Position numbers and translations under genes: made by a program. DNA of 18,113 nucleotides, taken from Chloroflexota bacterium (GTDB lineage: Bacteria > Chloroflexota > Limnocylindria > Limnocylindrales > CSP1-4). The notes under the pieces are model-generated. The model did not search any database. It was not told the origin of the DNA and was given only the letters and a program-made list of their open reading frames with translations. Shown here one piece after another: positions 7,715-16,296 of this stretch; the stretch's first letter is position 1, and each line of letters opens with the position of its first letter. The DNA is taken from positions 1 to 18,113 of the forward strand of contig VGPE01000030.1 in NCBI GenBank assembly GCA_016875645.1, given 5' to 3'.

Positions 7715-7720
7715 TACCCT
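7715..7720 (+). promoter_or_regulatory. -10-like box (TACCCT) ahead of the channel gene
   Basis: In the 74-bp gap after the MFS gene, TACCCT fits the loose TAnnnT pattern and sits 43 bp before the GTG start of the channel gene. No -35 box is recognisable. The gene also has a good Shine-Dalgarno site (GGGAGGGG). Confidence 0.22.
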
Positions 7721-7763
7721 TGCACGAACTCCGGGCGGGTCCGGGGCCTGACGGGAGGGGTCG

Positions 7764-9686
7764 GTGCAGCGAGCGTCGTTCGGCGAGCGCGTCCGCTACG
7801 CCTTCGACAACTTCATGGCGCGCGGGACGATCGCGCTCGTCGCGGGGCTGTTCCTCGTCTCCGCACTGGTCATCCTCGGCATTGCGCTGCTCGTGTCGCT
7901 GACCGGCTGGGCCCAGGACCAGGGCTGGGACTTCCCGCGCCTCCTCTGGGCGGCGCTCCTGCGCACCCTTGACCCGGGCACGATGGGTGGCGACGAGGGC
8001 CAGATCCCGTTCCTCGCGGCGATGCTGCTCACGACCTTCGCGGGCCTGTTCGTCATCAGCACCCTGATCGGCATCATCAACACGGGCATCGAGGGCAAGC
8101 TGACCGACCTGCGCAAGGGCCGCAGCCGGGTGATCGAGTCCGGCCACACGGTCATCCTGGGCTGGTCGCAGCAGGTGTTCACCGTCGTCTCGGAGCTGGT
8201 GATCGCCAACCAGAACCAGCGTGCCGGTCGGGTGGTGATCCTTGCCGACATGGACAAGGTGGAGATGGAGGACGAGCTGCGGACACGCGTCCCCGACACC
8301 GGCCGGACGCGCGTCGTCTGCCGCTCGGGCAGCCCGGTCGACCTCAGCGACCTGGACATCGCGAGCATCCACGGGGCGCGCTCGATCATCGTGCTCTCGC
8401 CCGAGGGCGCGGACAGCGACGCCGACGTTGTCAAGACGGTGCTGGCCATCACGAACAACCCGCGTCGCCGCCAGGAGCCCTACCACATCGTGGCCGAGAT
8501 CCGGGAGCGGGCCAACCTCGACGTGGCGCGGATGGTGGGTCGCGACGAGGCCGAGCTGGTCCTGGTGGGCGACCTGATCGCGCGCATCGTCGCGCAGACC
8601 TGCCGCCAGTCAGGCCTCTCGGTGGTCTACATGGAGCTCCTGGACTTCTCGGGCGACGAGATCTACCTCGCCGACGCGTCGGCCCTGGTCGGGCAGACCT
8701 TCGGCGATGCGCTCCTGGCGTACACGACATCCACGGTGATCGGCGTCATCCCGGCCGATGGCCCGGCACAGCTGAGCCCGCCGATGGACCGCCCGATCGT
8801 CCCCGGTGACCGCATGGTGGTGATCACCGCCGACGATGACACGGCCCGGGTCAGCCCGAAGCCGGCCGGCGGCATCGTCGAGGAGGCGATCGTGCCGGCC
8901 GGCCGGCGAGAGCGCATGCCCGAGCGGACCCTGCTCCTTGGCTGGAACTGGCGGGCGTCCGCGATCCTGCGCGAGCTGGATGCCTACGTGTCGCCCGGCT
9001 CCACTGTCACTGTCGTCGCCGATCTCGACGCGCCGGAAGCGGCGGTCGCCGAGCTCCGACCGGGGCTGCGGCACACGTCCATCGCCGTGACCCGCGGCGA
9101 CACGACGGATCGGCGACTGCTCGACGGGCTGGACGTGGGGACCTTCGACCACCTGATCGTCCTCTGCTACGCCGACGTCCTGGACGCCCAGCGTGCCGAC
9201 TCCCGGACGCTGATCACGCTGCTGCATCTGCGCGACATCGCGGCCACCGCGGGCGTGGACCTCTCGATCACGAGCGAGATGCTGGACCTGCGCAACCGCG
9301 CCCTGGCCGAGGTCACGCGCGCCGACGACTTCATCGTGAGCGACCGGCTCACGAGCCTCCTCATCACCCAGATCTCCGAGAACAAGCAGCTGCGGCCGGT
9401 CTTCGACGACCTGTTTGACCCAGAGGGCGCGGAGATCTACCTGCGGCCGGCCGCGGAGTACGTCCGGCTCGGCGTCGAGATCACCTTCACGACCGTGATC
9501 GAATCGGCGAGGCGTCGTGGCGAGGTGGCCATCGGCTACCGGCGGCGTGCGCTCGCGGAGAGCGCCGCCGAGGCGTACGGCGTCCAGCTCAATCCGCCCA
9601 AGGACGCGGCCATCACCTTTGCCGAGGGCGACCGGGTCATCGTCATCGCCGAAGACGGACTCGAGGACGACACCGCGGCCGCATGA
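7764..9686 (+). CDS. CASTOR/POLLUX-type putative ion channel with cytoplasmic RCK-like domains
   Basis: A 640-residue membrane protein resembling bacterial relatives of the plant CASTOR/POLLUX nuclear-envelope cation channels. The GTG start at 7764 follows GGGAGGGG. Residues 23-47 form the first helix. Residues 56-80 (ending RTLDPGTMGGDEG) look like the re-entrant pore helix and filter region typical of the bacterial branch. Residues 82-107 are the second helix. The rest is cytoplasmic: a first Rossmann/RCK-like domain from about 127 (HTVILGWSQQVFTVVSEL), then the conserved GDEIYLADASALVGQTFGDAL region (about 297-317), and a second nucleotide-binding-like domain beginning ERTLLLGWNWRASAILREL (about 389). 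The RCK-like domains suggest gating by a ligand or ion. The conducted ion is unknown. The DegV gene follows after 29 bp, so co-transcription is likely. Confidence 0.85.
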   Translation: MQRASFGERVRYAFDNFMARGTIALVAGLFLVSALVILGIALLVSLTGWAQDQGWDFPRLLWAALLRTLDPGTMGGDEGQIPFLAAMLLTTFAGLFVISTLIGIINTGIEGKLTDLRKGRSRVIESGHTVILGWSQQVFTVVSELVIANQNQRAGRVVILADMDKVEMEDELRTRVPDTGRTRVVCRSGSPVDLSDLDIASIHGARSIIVLSPEGADSDADVVKTVLAITNNPRRRQEPYHIVAEIRERANLDVARMVGRDEAELVLVGDLIARIVAQTCRQSGLSVVYMELLDFSGDEIYLADASALVGQTFGDALLAYTTSTVIGVIPADGPAQLSPPMDRPIVPGDRMVVITADDDTARVSPKPAGGIVEEAIVPAGRRERMPERTLLLGWNWRASAILRELDAYVSPGSTVTVVADLDAPEAAVAELRPGLRHTSIAVTRGDTTDRRLLDGLDVGTFDHLIVLCYADVLDAQRADSRTLITLLHLRDIAATAGVDLSITSEMLDLRNRALAEVTRADDFIVSDRLTSLLITQISENKQLRPVFDDLFDPEGAEIYLRPAAEYVRLGVEITFTTVIESARRRGEVAIGYRRRALAESAAEAYGVQLNPPKDAAITFAEGDRVIVIAEDGLEDDTAAA

Positions 9687-9715
9687 GGGCGGCCGTTCCA
9701 GGAGGAGGGGACATC

Positions 9716-10585
9716 GTGGCACGCGTGGCGGTCGTTTCCGATTCAACCGCGGATCTGCCCTCCGATCGTGCGGCTCAGGCCGGGATCCGCGTGGTGCCCC
9801 TGTTCGTGAGCTTCGGTGACCAGACCTTCCGCGCCGGGGTGGACCTCTCCACCGACGCCTTCTGGGACCGGATGACGGCGCCCGATGCGCCGTTTCCGAC
9901 CACCGCGGCGCCCGGTCCCGGAGCGTTCCGGGAGACGTACGAGGCAGCCTTCGCCGAGGGCGCGGACGCGATCGTGTCCGTGCACGTCGGCGAGGCGCTC
10001 TCCGGCACGGTCGCCGCCGCGCGCGTCGCTGCCGGCATGCTGCCCGGCCGCGAGATCCACGTGGTCGATTCGCGCACGGCCTCCATGGGCGTCGGCCTGC
10101 TTGCGCTCATGGCGGCGGAGATGGCGACGGCCGGCGCCTCGGCGGGTGACATTGCGCGCACTCTCGAACTGCGCCGGGCAGACATCGACCTCTACGTGGC
10201 CCTCGACACGCTTGAGTACCTCCGCAAGGGTGGCCGGATCAGCGGAGCCCAGGCCACCATCGGGACGCTCCTGTCCGTGAAGCCGATCATCACCGTCCGC
10301 GACGGCAAGGTGGAGACGGCGGACCGCGTGCGGACGCGCGGCAAGGCGCGCGAGCGGGTGTTGGAGCTGCTCTCGACCAGGCCGCTCGAGCGGCTCGCGG
10401 TCCTCTACGCGCCGCCGGCCGACGCGGCGTCGTTCCGGGCGGAACTGGTCGCGCGACTGCCGGGCGGCATCGATCCCGCGCACGTGAGCGTCGACCCGCT
10501 GGGGTCGTCGGTCGGGCCGCATCTCGGCCCCGGGTGCATCGGCGCGGTCATCCTGGTCCGGCGGCCGACGGTCCAGGGGGGCTGA
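9716..10585 (+). CDS. DegV/FakB-family fatty-acid-binding protein
   Basis: A 289-residue cytoplasmic protein of the DegV family. Characterised members (FakB) hold a fatty acid for phosphorylation by the kinase FakA. The GTG at 9716 follows a strong AGGAGG site, and the next residues reach the family's N-terminal motif VVSDSTADLP (6-15) immediately. Other family marks are FPTTAAPGPGAF (60-71), SVHVGEALSGTVAAAR (88-103) with the ligand-contacting serine, VVDSRTASMGVG (116-127), and the later LDTLEYLRKGGRISG and LLSVKPIITVRDGKVE. Length and motifs are complete. A FakA-type kinase is not in the window, so fatty-acid activation is inferred from the family only. It lies 29 bp after the channel gene. 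Confidence 0.92.
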   Translation: MARVAVVSDSTADLPSDRAAQAGIRVVPLFVSFGDQTFRAGVDLSTDAFWDRMTAPDAPFPTTAAPGPGAFRETYEAAFAEGADAIVSVHVGEALSGTVAAARVAAGMLPGREIHVVDSRTASMGVGLLALMAAEMATAGASAGDIARTLELRRADIDLYVALDTLEYLRKGGRISGAQATIGTLLSVKPIITVRDGKVETADRVRTRGKARERVLELLSTRPLERLAVLYAPPADAASFRAELVARLPGGIDPAHVSVDPLGSSVGPHLGPGCIGAVILVRRPTVQGG

Positions 10586-10660
10586 GCGTCACGGGCAGCC
10601 CGGCGTTCGTACCGGCGGTTCGTGCCGAACGGCCCAGCGTCGTCTGCGCCGGTGCGGTGC

Positions 10661-10666
10661 AATACT
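10661..10666 (+). promoter_or_regulatory. Possible -10 box (AATACT) upstream of glutamate dehydrogenase
   Basis: AATACT is one of few AT-rich hexamers in the 217-bp gap between the DegV and glutamate dehydrogenase genes. It is 8 bp before an ATG (10675) that opens a 43-codon frame whose TGA overlaps the dehydrogenase start as ATGA. The match to consensus is partial and no -35 box is seen. Confidence 0.22.
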
Positions 10667-10802
10667 GGGTGCCGATGACGAGCTGTCGTTGCGCCCCGGG
10701 CATGCCCCGATCGGTGCCGAGCTCCTGGGCGAATCACCGCGGGTCGCGTGTCGGGCGACACGTGGTCGCCGCCGGTCCGGACCACGGAGGGCCTTCGATC
10801 CC

Positions 10803-12068
10803 ATGACCACCGAGCAGGTCGCCGCGCGCATCAATCCCTGGCATGTGGCGCAGCAGCAGTTCGACCTCGCCGCGGATCGCCTGAACCTTGACGAAGGCCT
10901 CCGGCGTGTCCTGCGAGAGCCGCGCCGGGAGCTCACCGTCCACTTCCCGGTGAAGATGGACGACGGCCACGTGCAGGTCTTCACCGGCTACCGGGTCCAG
11001 CACAACCTGGGGCGCGGACCGGCCAAGGGCGGCATCCGCTACCACCAGGACGTCTCGCTCGACGAGGTGAAGGCCCTCGCGATGTGGATGACCTGGAAGT
11101 GTGCGGTGGTGGCAATCCCGTTCGGCGGCGGGAAGGGCGGCGTGATCGTCGACCCCAAGCGGCTCTCGATGAAGGAGCTTGAGGCGCTGACCCGGCGGTT
11201 CACGACGGAGATCGAGGTGCTGATCGGGCCCGAGCGCGACATTCCGGCACCGGATGTCAACACCAACGCCCAGGTCATGGCCTGGATGATGGACACCTAC
11301 TCGATGCATCACGGGTACACCGTGCCGGGCGTGGTCACCGGCAAGCCGATCTCGCTCGGCGGGTCGGAGGGACGCCACGAGGCGACCGCGCGCGGCACCG
11401 TCTACTGCATCCTGGAGGCGGCCGAGCACCTGGGCCTGGACCTCGGACTCGCGCGGGTCGTGGTTCAGGGATTCGGCAACGCGGGTTCGATCGCTGCCCG
11501 GCTCATCACCGCCGAAGGTGCGACGGTCATCGCGGTCAGCGATTCAGAGGGTGGCGTCCACCACCCCGACGGGTTGGATGTGAACCGGCTCATCGCCTGG
11601 AAGGCCGAGCGCGGAACCGTCCGCGGCTTTCCAGGGGCGCGCGCGGTCACGAACGCCGAACTGCTCGAGATCGAGTGCGACGTGCTCATCCCGGCCGCTC
11701 TGGAGAACCAGATCACCTCGCGCAATGCGGACCGGATTCATGCCCGCATCGTGGCCGAGGCTGCCAACGGCCCGACGACACCGGATGCGGACAGGATCCT
11801 CTTCGAGCGCGGGATCTTCATGATCCCGGACATCCTGTGCAATGCGGGCGGCGTCACGGTGAGCTACTTTGAGTGGGTCCAGGACCTCAACCGCGACCAC
11901 TGGAGCGAGGCGATCGTCAACACCAAGCTCAAGGAGATCATGGTCAGGGCCTTCCGCGAGGTGCTGGAGACCGACCTGCGCGAAGAAGGGAACATGCGCC
12001 TCGCCGCCTACCTCGTGGCCGTGCAGCGGGTCGCGGACGCCACGGCGATGCGCGGTCTCTATCCGTAA
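10803..12068 (+). CDS. gdhA: Glutamate dehydrogenase (Glu/Leu/Phe/Val dehydrogenase family)
   Basis: A 421-residue hexameric-type enzyme that interconverts glutamate and 2-oxoglutarate plus ammonia. The active-site residues are all present with the family spacing: Lys75 in GPAKGGIRYH, Lys99 in MTWKCAVV, Lys111 in FGGGKGGV and Asp151 in PAPDVNT. They have exactly the 24-12-40 spacing of the well-studied clostridial enzyme. The Rossmann motif VQGFGNAGS (221-229) binds the dinucleotide, and the following strand ends in VSDSEGG. The acidic residues there lean toward NAD, but this is not decisive. The ATG at 10803 has GGAGG 12 bp upstream, slightly far. The frame is open upstream to 10689 with no family similarity. 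It begins after a 217-bp gap, so is probably transcribed on its own. Confidence 0.95.
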   Translation: MTTEQVAARINPWHVAQQQFDLAADRLNLDEGLRRVLREPRRELTVHFPVKMDDGHVQVFTGYRVQHNLGRGPAKGGIRYHQDVSLDEVKALAMWMTWKCAVVAIPFGGGKGGVIVDPKRLSMKELEALTRRFTTEIEVLIGPERDIPAPDVNTNAQVMAWMMDTYSMHHGYTVPGVVTGKPISLGGSEGRHEATARGTVYCILEAAEHLGLDLGLARVVVQGFGNAGSIAARLITAEGATVIAVSDSEGGVHHPDGLDVNRLIAWKAERGTVRGFPGARAVTNAELLEIECDVLIPAALENQITSRNADRIHARIVAEAANGPTTPDADRILFERGIFMIPDILCNAGGVTVSYFEWVQDLNRDHWSEAIVNTKLKEIMVRAFREVLETDLREEGNMRLAAYLVAVQRVADATAMRGLYP

Positions 12069-12398
12069 CGGCCGAAGACGACGCCGGGGCACAGCCCCGT
12101 ACCCCGACCGCCCGCCGGTCCGTGCCGTCCGGCTCGCGAGACCATCCCTCGCAGACACGCTGCCGCGGCCGCACCGGCGTGGCGTGACCGCCGCGCCGGG
12201 CGGGCTGCGCGCGGGCGTGTCGGAGTGATGTGCACCGCCGGCACACGGCGTGACACGAGCGAGTGGATCGGCGACTCCGACCGACCGACCGCCCGCGGCG
12301 GTACGCCCCAATCCGGTGCGGTGCGACCATCCGAAGATCAGCCGCGGGCTCGGCCGAGGCGGAACCTGGCGAATCGAAGCTGCAAGCTGGAGGACGAC
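12069..12398. other. 330-bp intergenic region without a recognisable gene
   Basis: Between glutamate dehydrogenase and the PlsY-like gene I see no coding frame with family similarity. The visible elements are the hairpin at 12085-12099 near the left end and the ribosome-binding site GGAGG (12389-12393) near the right end. A promoter for the export operon presumably lies here, but no clear -35/-10 pair stands out. Confidence 0.5.
12085..12099 (+). terminator. Hairpin after glutamate dehydrogenase (terminator candidate)
   Basis: CGGGGC-ACA-GCCCCG forms six GC pairs with a three-base loop, starting 17 bp after the stop codon. It is well placed for transcription termination, but it lacks the downstream T-run of a classical intrinsic terminator. 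Confidence 0.35.
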
Positions 12399-13129
12399 AT
12401 GGGCTGGCGGGCGGTGGCAGGATCGGCCGTCCTGGGGTATCTGCTCGGATCGCTGTCCTTCGTCCGTCTGATCGCACGCCGCATCAACCCCTCCGCGCAG
12501 ATCGAGCGGATGGACGTTCAGCTCTCGTCCGGGGTGGTCTTCACGAGTGACTCGGTGAGTGCGACCTCGGCGCGCATCCACCTCGGCACCCGCTACGGAC
12601 TCCTGACGGGGATCCTCGACATGCTCAAGGTCGCGATCCCCACGCTCGCCGTCCGTCGCCTTGTCCCCCGCGGTCCGGCCCATCTCGTCGTCGCGAGCGC
12701 CGGCCTCGTCGGCCACGACCCCCCGTCTACCATCGGTTCAAGGGCGGCCGTGGCGAGTCTCCGTTCTACGGCGTCATGCTCGCGCTCGATCCGCGGGGCG
12801 TCGTCGCCACAACCGTGGCCGGAACGCTGGTCGGATTCCTCGCCGGCAACCTGCTCGTCCTGCGCTGGGCGGGCATGGTCCTGCTGGTGCCCTGGTCGGC
12901 GCTTGTCCGGCGGGATCGGGCTCTTGCGGGCTACGCGCTGTTCGCGAACATCGTGTTCTTCACGTCGATGCGCAGGGAACTCGCCCAGTATGCGGCGATG
13001 GTCGGCGACGGCGAGGACCCCTCACAGCAGGAGATCGCATCCGAATACGGCATGGGGGCCGGTCTCGGCCGTGCACTCGATCGCTACAGCCTGCCCGCCC
13101 TGGCACGCCGGCTCCGATCCCGGGCTTGA
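12399..13129 (+). CDS. Divergent PlsY-like glycerol-3-phosphate acyltransferase, frameshifted in a C6 run
   Basis: A membrane protein of about 243 residues if one C is added. PlsY moves acyl groups from acyl-phosphate to glycerol-3-phosphate. The ATG at 12399 has GGAGG 5 bp upstream. Family marks: YLLGSLSFVRLI (14-25) matches the first conserved region. LGTRYGLLTGILDMLKVAIP (62-81) matches the segment after the second motif. GHDPPVYHRFKGGRG (105-119) is the third, glycine-rich motif. Two departures stand out. The second motif, usually GNPGATNxxR, reads SDSVSATSAR here, and the C-terminus is about 40 residues longer than usual. The frame breaks in six C at 12719-12724; a seventh C restores GHDPPVYHRF and the rest of the protein, which ends 2 bp before the ABC ATPase. 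It may be an acyltransferase of altered specificity or a non-catalytic relative. Confidence 0.68.
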
Positions 13130-13131
13130 CC

Positions 13132-13902
13132 GTGGCACCCGTCATCGACCTGCGCGACGTCGTGAAGGAATACCCGTCCGGCGCGGGCCGGGTCCGTGCC
13201 CTTAACGGCGTGTCGCTCGAGGTCATGCACGGGGAGTTCGTCGCGGTCGTCGGACGCTCGGGGTGCGGGAAGTCCACGCTGCTCAACATGATCACCGGCA
13301 TCGACCGCCCCACGGGCGGCCGGGTCACCGTCGCCGGCACGGAGATCAGCCGGCTGCCGGAACGGCAGATGGCGCGCTGGCGGGGCGAGAACGTCGGCGT
13401 GATCTTTCAGTTCTTCCAGCTCCTGCCGACCCTTTCGGTGATCGAGAACGTGATGCTCCCGATGGACTTCGCCGGGCGGGGCTCGGCCGACGAGCGACGC
13501 GCTCGTGCGACCCACCTGCTGGAACTGGTCGAGATGTCCGACCAGGCCGACAAGCTGCCCCTCTCCACGTCGGGCGGACAGCAGCAGCGGGTGGCGATCG
13601 CCCGCGCCCTGGCCAACGATCCGCCGCTCCTTGTCGCGGACGAGCCAACGGGCAATCTCGACTCCACCACCGCCGAGGCCGTGTTCCGGCTGTTCGGCGA
13701 ACTGGTCGAAGCCGGCAAGACCGTGGTGATGGTCACCCACGACATCGATCTCGCCGCGCGCACACGGCGGACCATCCGGATGCTGGACGGTCGGATCGTC
13801 GGCGACGATGGATCGGACCGCAGCCGCGACCTGGCGGGCCGTGCCGTCGTTGAGCCTGCGCCGGCCGTGCACGCGCCGGCCTCGGCGCTCTCGGCAGGCT
13901 GA
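13132..13902 (+). CDS. ABC transporter ATP-binding protein, MacB/LolD type
   Basis: A 256-residue cytoplasmic ATPase that powers the FtsX-type permease encoded 6 bp downstream. Motifs in order: Walker A GRSGCGKST (41-49), Q-loop Gln93 in VIFQFFQLLP, the family-typical LPTLSVIENVMLPM (98-111), signature TSGGQQQR (146-153), Walker B LLVADEP with catalytic Glu171, D-loop GNLD, and H-loop His203 in VTHD. The signature's first residue is Thr instead of Leu, a mild departure. FQFFQLLPTL and the short length are typical of the lipoprotein-release/macrolide-export (LolD/MacB) subgroup. The GTG at 13132 starts 2 bp after the PlsY-like stop. Its ribosome-binding site is weak, suggesting translational coupling. 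The C-terminal 35 residues after the H-loop region are an Ala/Pro-rich tail. Confidence 0.92.
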   Translation: MAPVIDLRDVVKEYPSGAGRVRALNGVSLEVMHGEFVAVVGRSGCGKSTLLNMITGIDRPTGGRVTVAGTEISRLPERQMARWRGENVGVIFQFFQLLPTLSVIENVMLPMDFAGRGSADERRARATHLLELVEMSDQADKLPLSTSGGQQQRVAIARALANDPPLLVADEPTGNLDSTTAEAVFRLFGELVEAGKTVVMVTHDIDLAARTRRTIRMLDGRIVGDDGSDRSRDLAGRAVVEPAPAVHAPASALSAG

Positions 13903-13908
13903 AAGGCG

Positions 13909-16289
13909 GTGCCCGGCGTCCGCTGGCGCAAGGTGCTGCGCGACCTGCGCGACTACCGCGCCCGGACGGCGCTCGTGGTCGCCTCGATCGCGGTCGGCGT
14001 GTTCGCCGTGGGGACCATCGTGGGCAGCCAGGCACTCCTTGACCGCAGCCTGAGCGATGGCTTCCAGGCGAGCCGCTCGGCCAGCGCGACCTTCTACACA
14101 GCCACCGCCTTTGATCGCGAACTCGTCGACGTTGTGGCCGACCTGCCCGGCGTGGCCGAGGCGGAGGGCCGCCGGAGCGTCATCGTCCGGCTCCTGAGCG
14201 GCGACGCGTCGCGGGAGCTCCAGTTGACTGCGCTGCCAGACTTCCGGCGCCAGTCGATCGATCTGGTCCTGGCGCAGGAGGGTCAATTCCCGCCGCGCCG
14301 GGGCGAGTTGCTGCTGGAGCGCTCCGCGCTGCGCCTGGTGGACGTGGCCGTCGGCGACGAGGTCACGATCCGCATCCCGGGCGGAGACGAGCGCCGCCTC
14401 GACGTCACCGGCATCGGCCACTCGCCCGGGGCGCCGCCCGCCTTCTACTTCGGCCGGCTGATCGGGTACGTCACGTTCGAAACCCTCGTGGACCTCGGCT
14501 GGGACGACTCGTACGACGAGCTCCGGATCCTGGTGGCCGACGAGTCGCTCGACCGGGCCGGCGTGCGGGAGATCGCCGACAGCGTCCGCCAGCGCATCGA
14601 GCGCTCCGGCACGGCCATCACGTTCGCGCTGGTGCCTCAGCCGCGGCAGCACCCTGCGCGCGAGGTGCTCGACGCGGTGTTCGTGGTCCTCGCCGGGATC
14701 GGCTTCCTGAGCCTGTTCGTTGCCGGTTTCTTCGTGGCAAACACCATTTCGGTCATCCTTGCGCAGCAGGTGCGGCAGATCGGGCTCATGAAGGCCGTCG
14801 GGGCGCGTAACCACCAGGTGGCCGGGATGTACCTGGGGACCGTCGGGGCGTATGCGGCACTCGCGCTCGCCGTTGCGATTCCCCTGGCCGCCTCGGCGCC
14901 TATGGGTTGGCTCGATTCGCGACGGACCTGTTGAACCTGGATCTGCGCGCGCCGCTGGTTCCGCCCCAGGTGGTCGGGCTCGAGGTGGCGATCGGCCTGG
15001 GCATCCCGCTTGCGGCGGCGGTTCTGCCCATCTGGCGCGGCGTCAGGATCACCGTTCGCCAGGCGCTCTCGGACGTCGGCGGGCCGGAGCGCTTCGGCCC
15101 AGGCCTGGTCGACCGGCTGGTGCGGCGAATCACCGGCCTTCCGCGGCCCACGCTGCTCTCCATCCGCAACACGTTCCGACGCAAGGGTCGGCTGGGCCTT
15201 TCGCTCGCGGCACTCGCCCTGGGCGGGGCTGTCTTCATGACGGTGCTCACCCTCCGTGACTCGTTGCTCGGGACGCTCGCGGACACGGAGCGCTACTTCA
15301 ACTACGACGTTCAGGTGGACCTTGCGCGCCCGGTCCGCGCGAGCGATGTCGTGGCCGCCGCGCTGTCCGTCCCAGGTGTTGAGGTGGCCGAACCGTGGCA
15401 GTTCGCAAGTGCGCTTCGAATCCGGCCCGACGATTCCGAGAGCGCGTCGCTGGCTCTGTTCGGCCTGCCCGCGAATGCGGCCACCGTTCGGCCGGTGCTC
15501 CAGGCAGGCCGCTGGTTGCGGCCGGGCGAGGGGAACGCCCTCGTGGTGACCGCCAACTTCCTGCGCGCCGAGCCGGACGTGGCGCTCGGCGAACCGGTCC
15601 GCCTGTTGATCGGCGGCCGCGAGTCGACGTGGCTCGTGGTCGGGGTCGTCCAGTCGCCGACGCCCGTGCCATTCCTCTACGCCGGCGACCAGGCGCTGGG
15701 CCGGGCGACCCGCGAGACCGGGCGCGCGGGCGTCGTCATGATCGGCACGAGCCGCCACGACCCGGCCGACCAAGCAGCCGACGCCGTCCGGGTCCGCGAT
15801 CGGCTCGAGGCGGCCGGGATCGACGTGGCGGCCACCACGACATCCGGGGATATCTCGACCACGATCGACACCCTGTTCGACACCTTGATCGCGTTCGTCT
15901 CGGTCATGTCGCTGGTCCTCGGCCTGGTCGGCGGCCTCGGACTTGCGGGCACCATGACGATGAACGTGGTGGAACGCTCTCGCGAGATCGGCGTGCTCCG
16001 CGCGATCGGCGCGGGCGACCGCTCCGTGCTGCTGATGTTCCTGACCGAAGGCCTCCTGATCGGGGTTCTCGCGTGGCTGGCCGGGGCGGTCGTCTCCGTG
16101 CCGATCAGCCGGCTGCTCTCCGACGCCATCGGCGACGCCTTCGTGCAGCGACCGCTGGCCTTCGCTCCGTCGCTCGTCGGCTTCGGGGCATGGCTGGCCG
16201 TCGTGCTGGTCCTGGCTAGCTTGGCCAGTCTCGGCCCAGCCTGGCGAGCGTCTCGGATATCGGTCCGGGAAGTGCTCGCATACGAGTGA
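13909..16289 (+). CDS. ABC transporter permease with two FtsX domains, frameshifted near 14892
   Basis: About 793 residues if one base is restored. The protein has two tandem MacB-like halves. The first has a helix at about 20-44 (ALVVASIAVGVFAVGTIVGS), a large extracytoplasmic domain, then helices from VFVVLAGIGFLSLFVAGFF with the coupling segment QVRQIGLMKAVGA. The second starts at SIRNTFRRKGRLGLSLAALA, has another extracytoplasmic domain, then SLVLGLVGGLGLAGTMTM, ERSREIGVLRAIGAGDRS and a final helix before RASRISVREVLAYE. Both (Q/E)xREIGxxxAxGA segments are the expected contact with the ATPase. Near 14891 the frame changes: adding one C to GCCGCCTCGG gives AALGAYGLARFATDLL and continues cleanly. 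As given, the first frame ends at 14934. The GTG at 13909 lies 6 bp after the ATPase stop. The substrate is unknown. Confidence 0.82.
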
Positions 16290-16296
16290 GGATCCA

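Noticed and set aside
13084..14814. 576-codon minus-strand frame antisense to the ABC ATPase and permease
   Set aside because: Shadow of well-supported genes with canonical ABC motifs on the other strand.
14907..16289. Second half of the FtsX permease as an independent gene starting at 14907
   Set aside because: No ribosome-binding site, the start falls within a predicted helix, and a one-base correction yields a single continuous two-unit permease.
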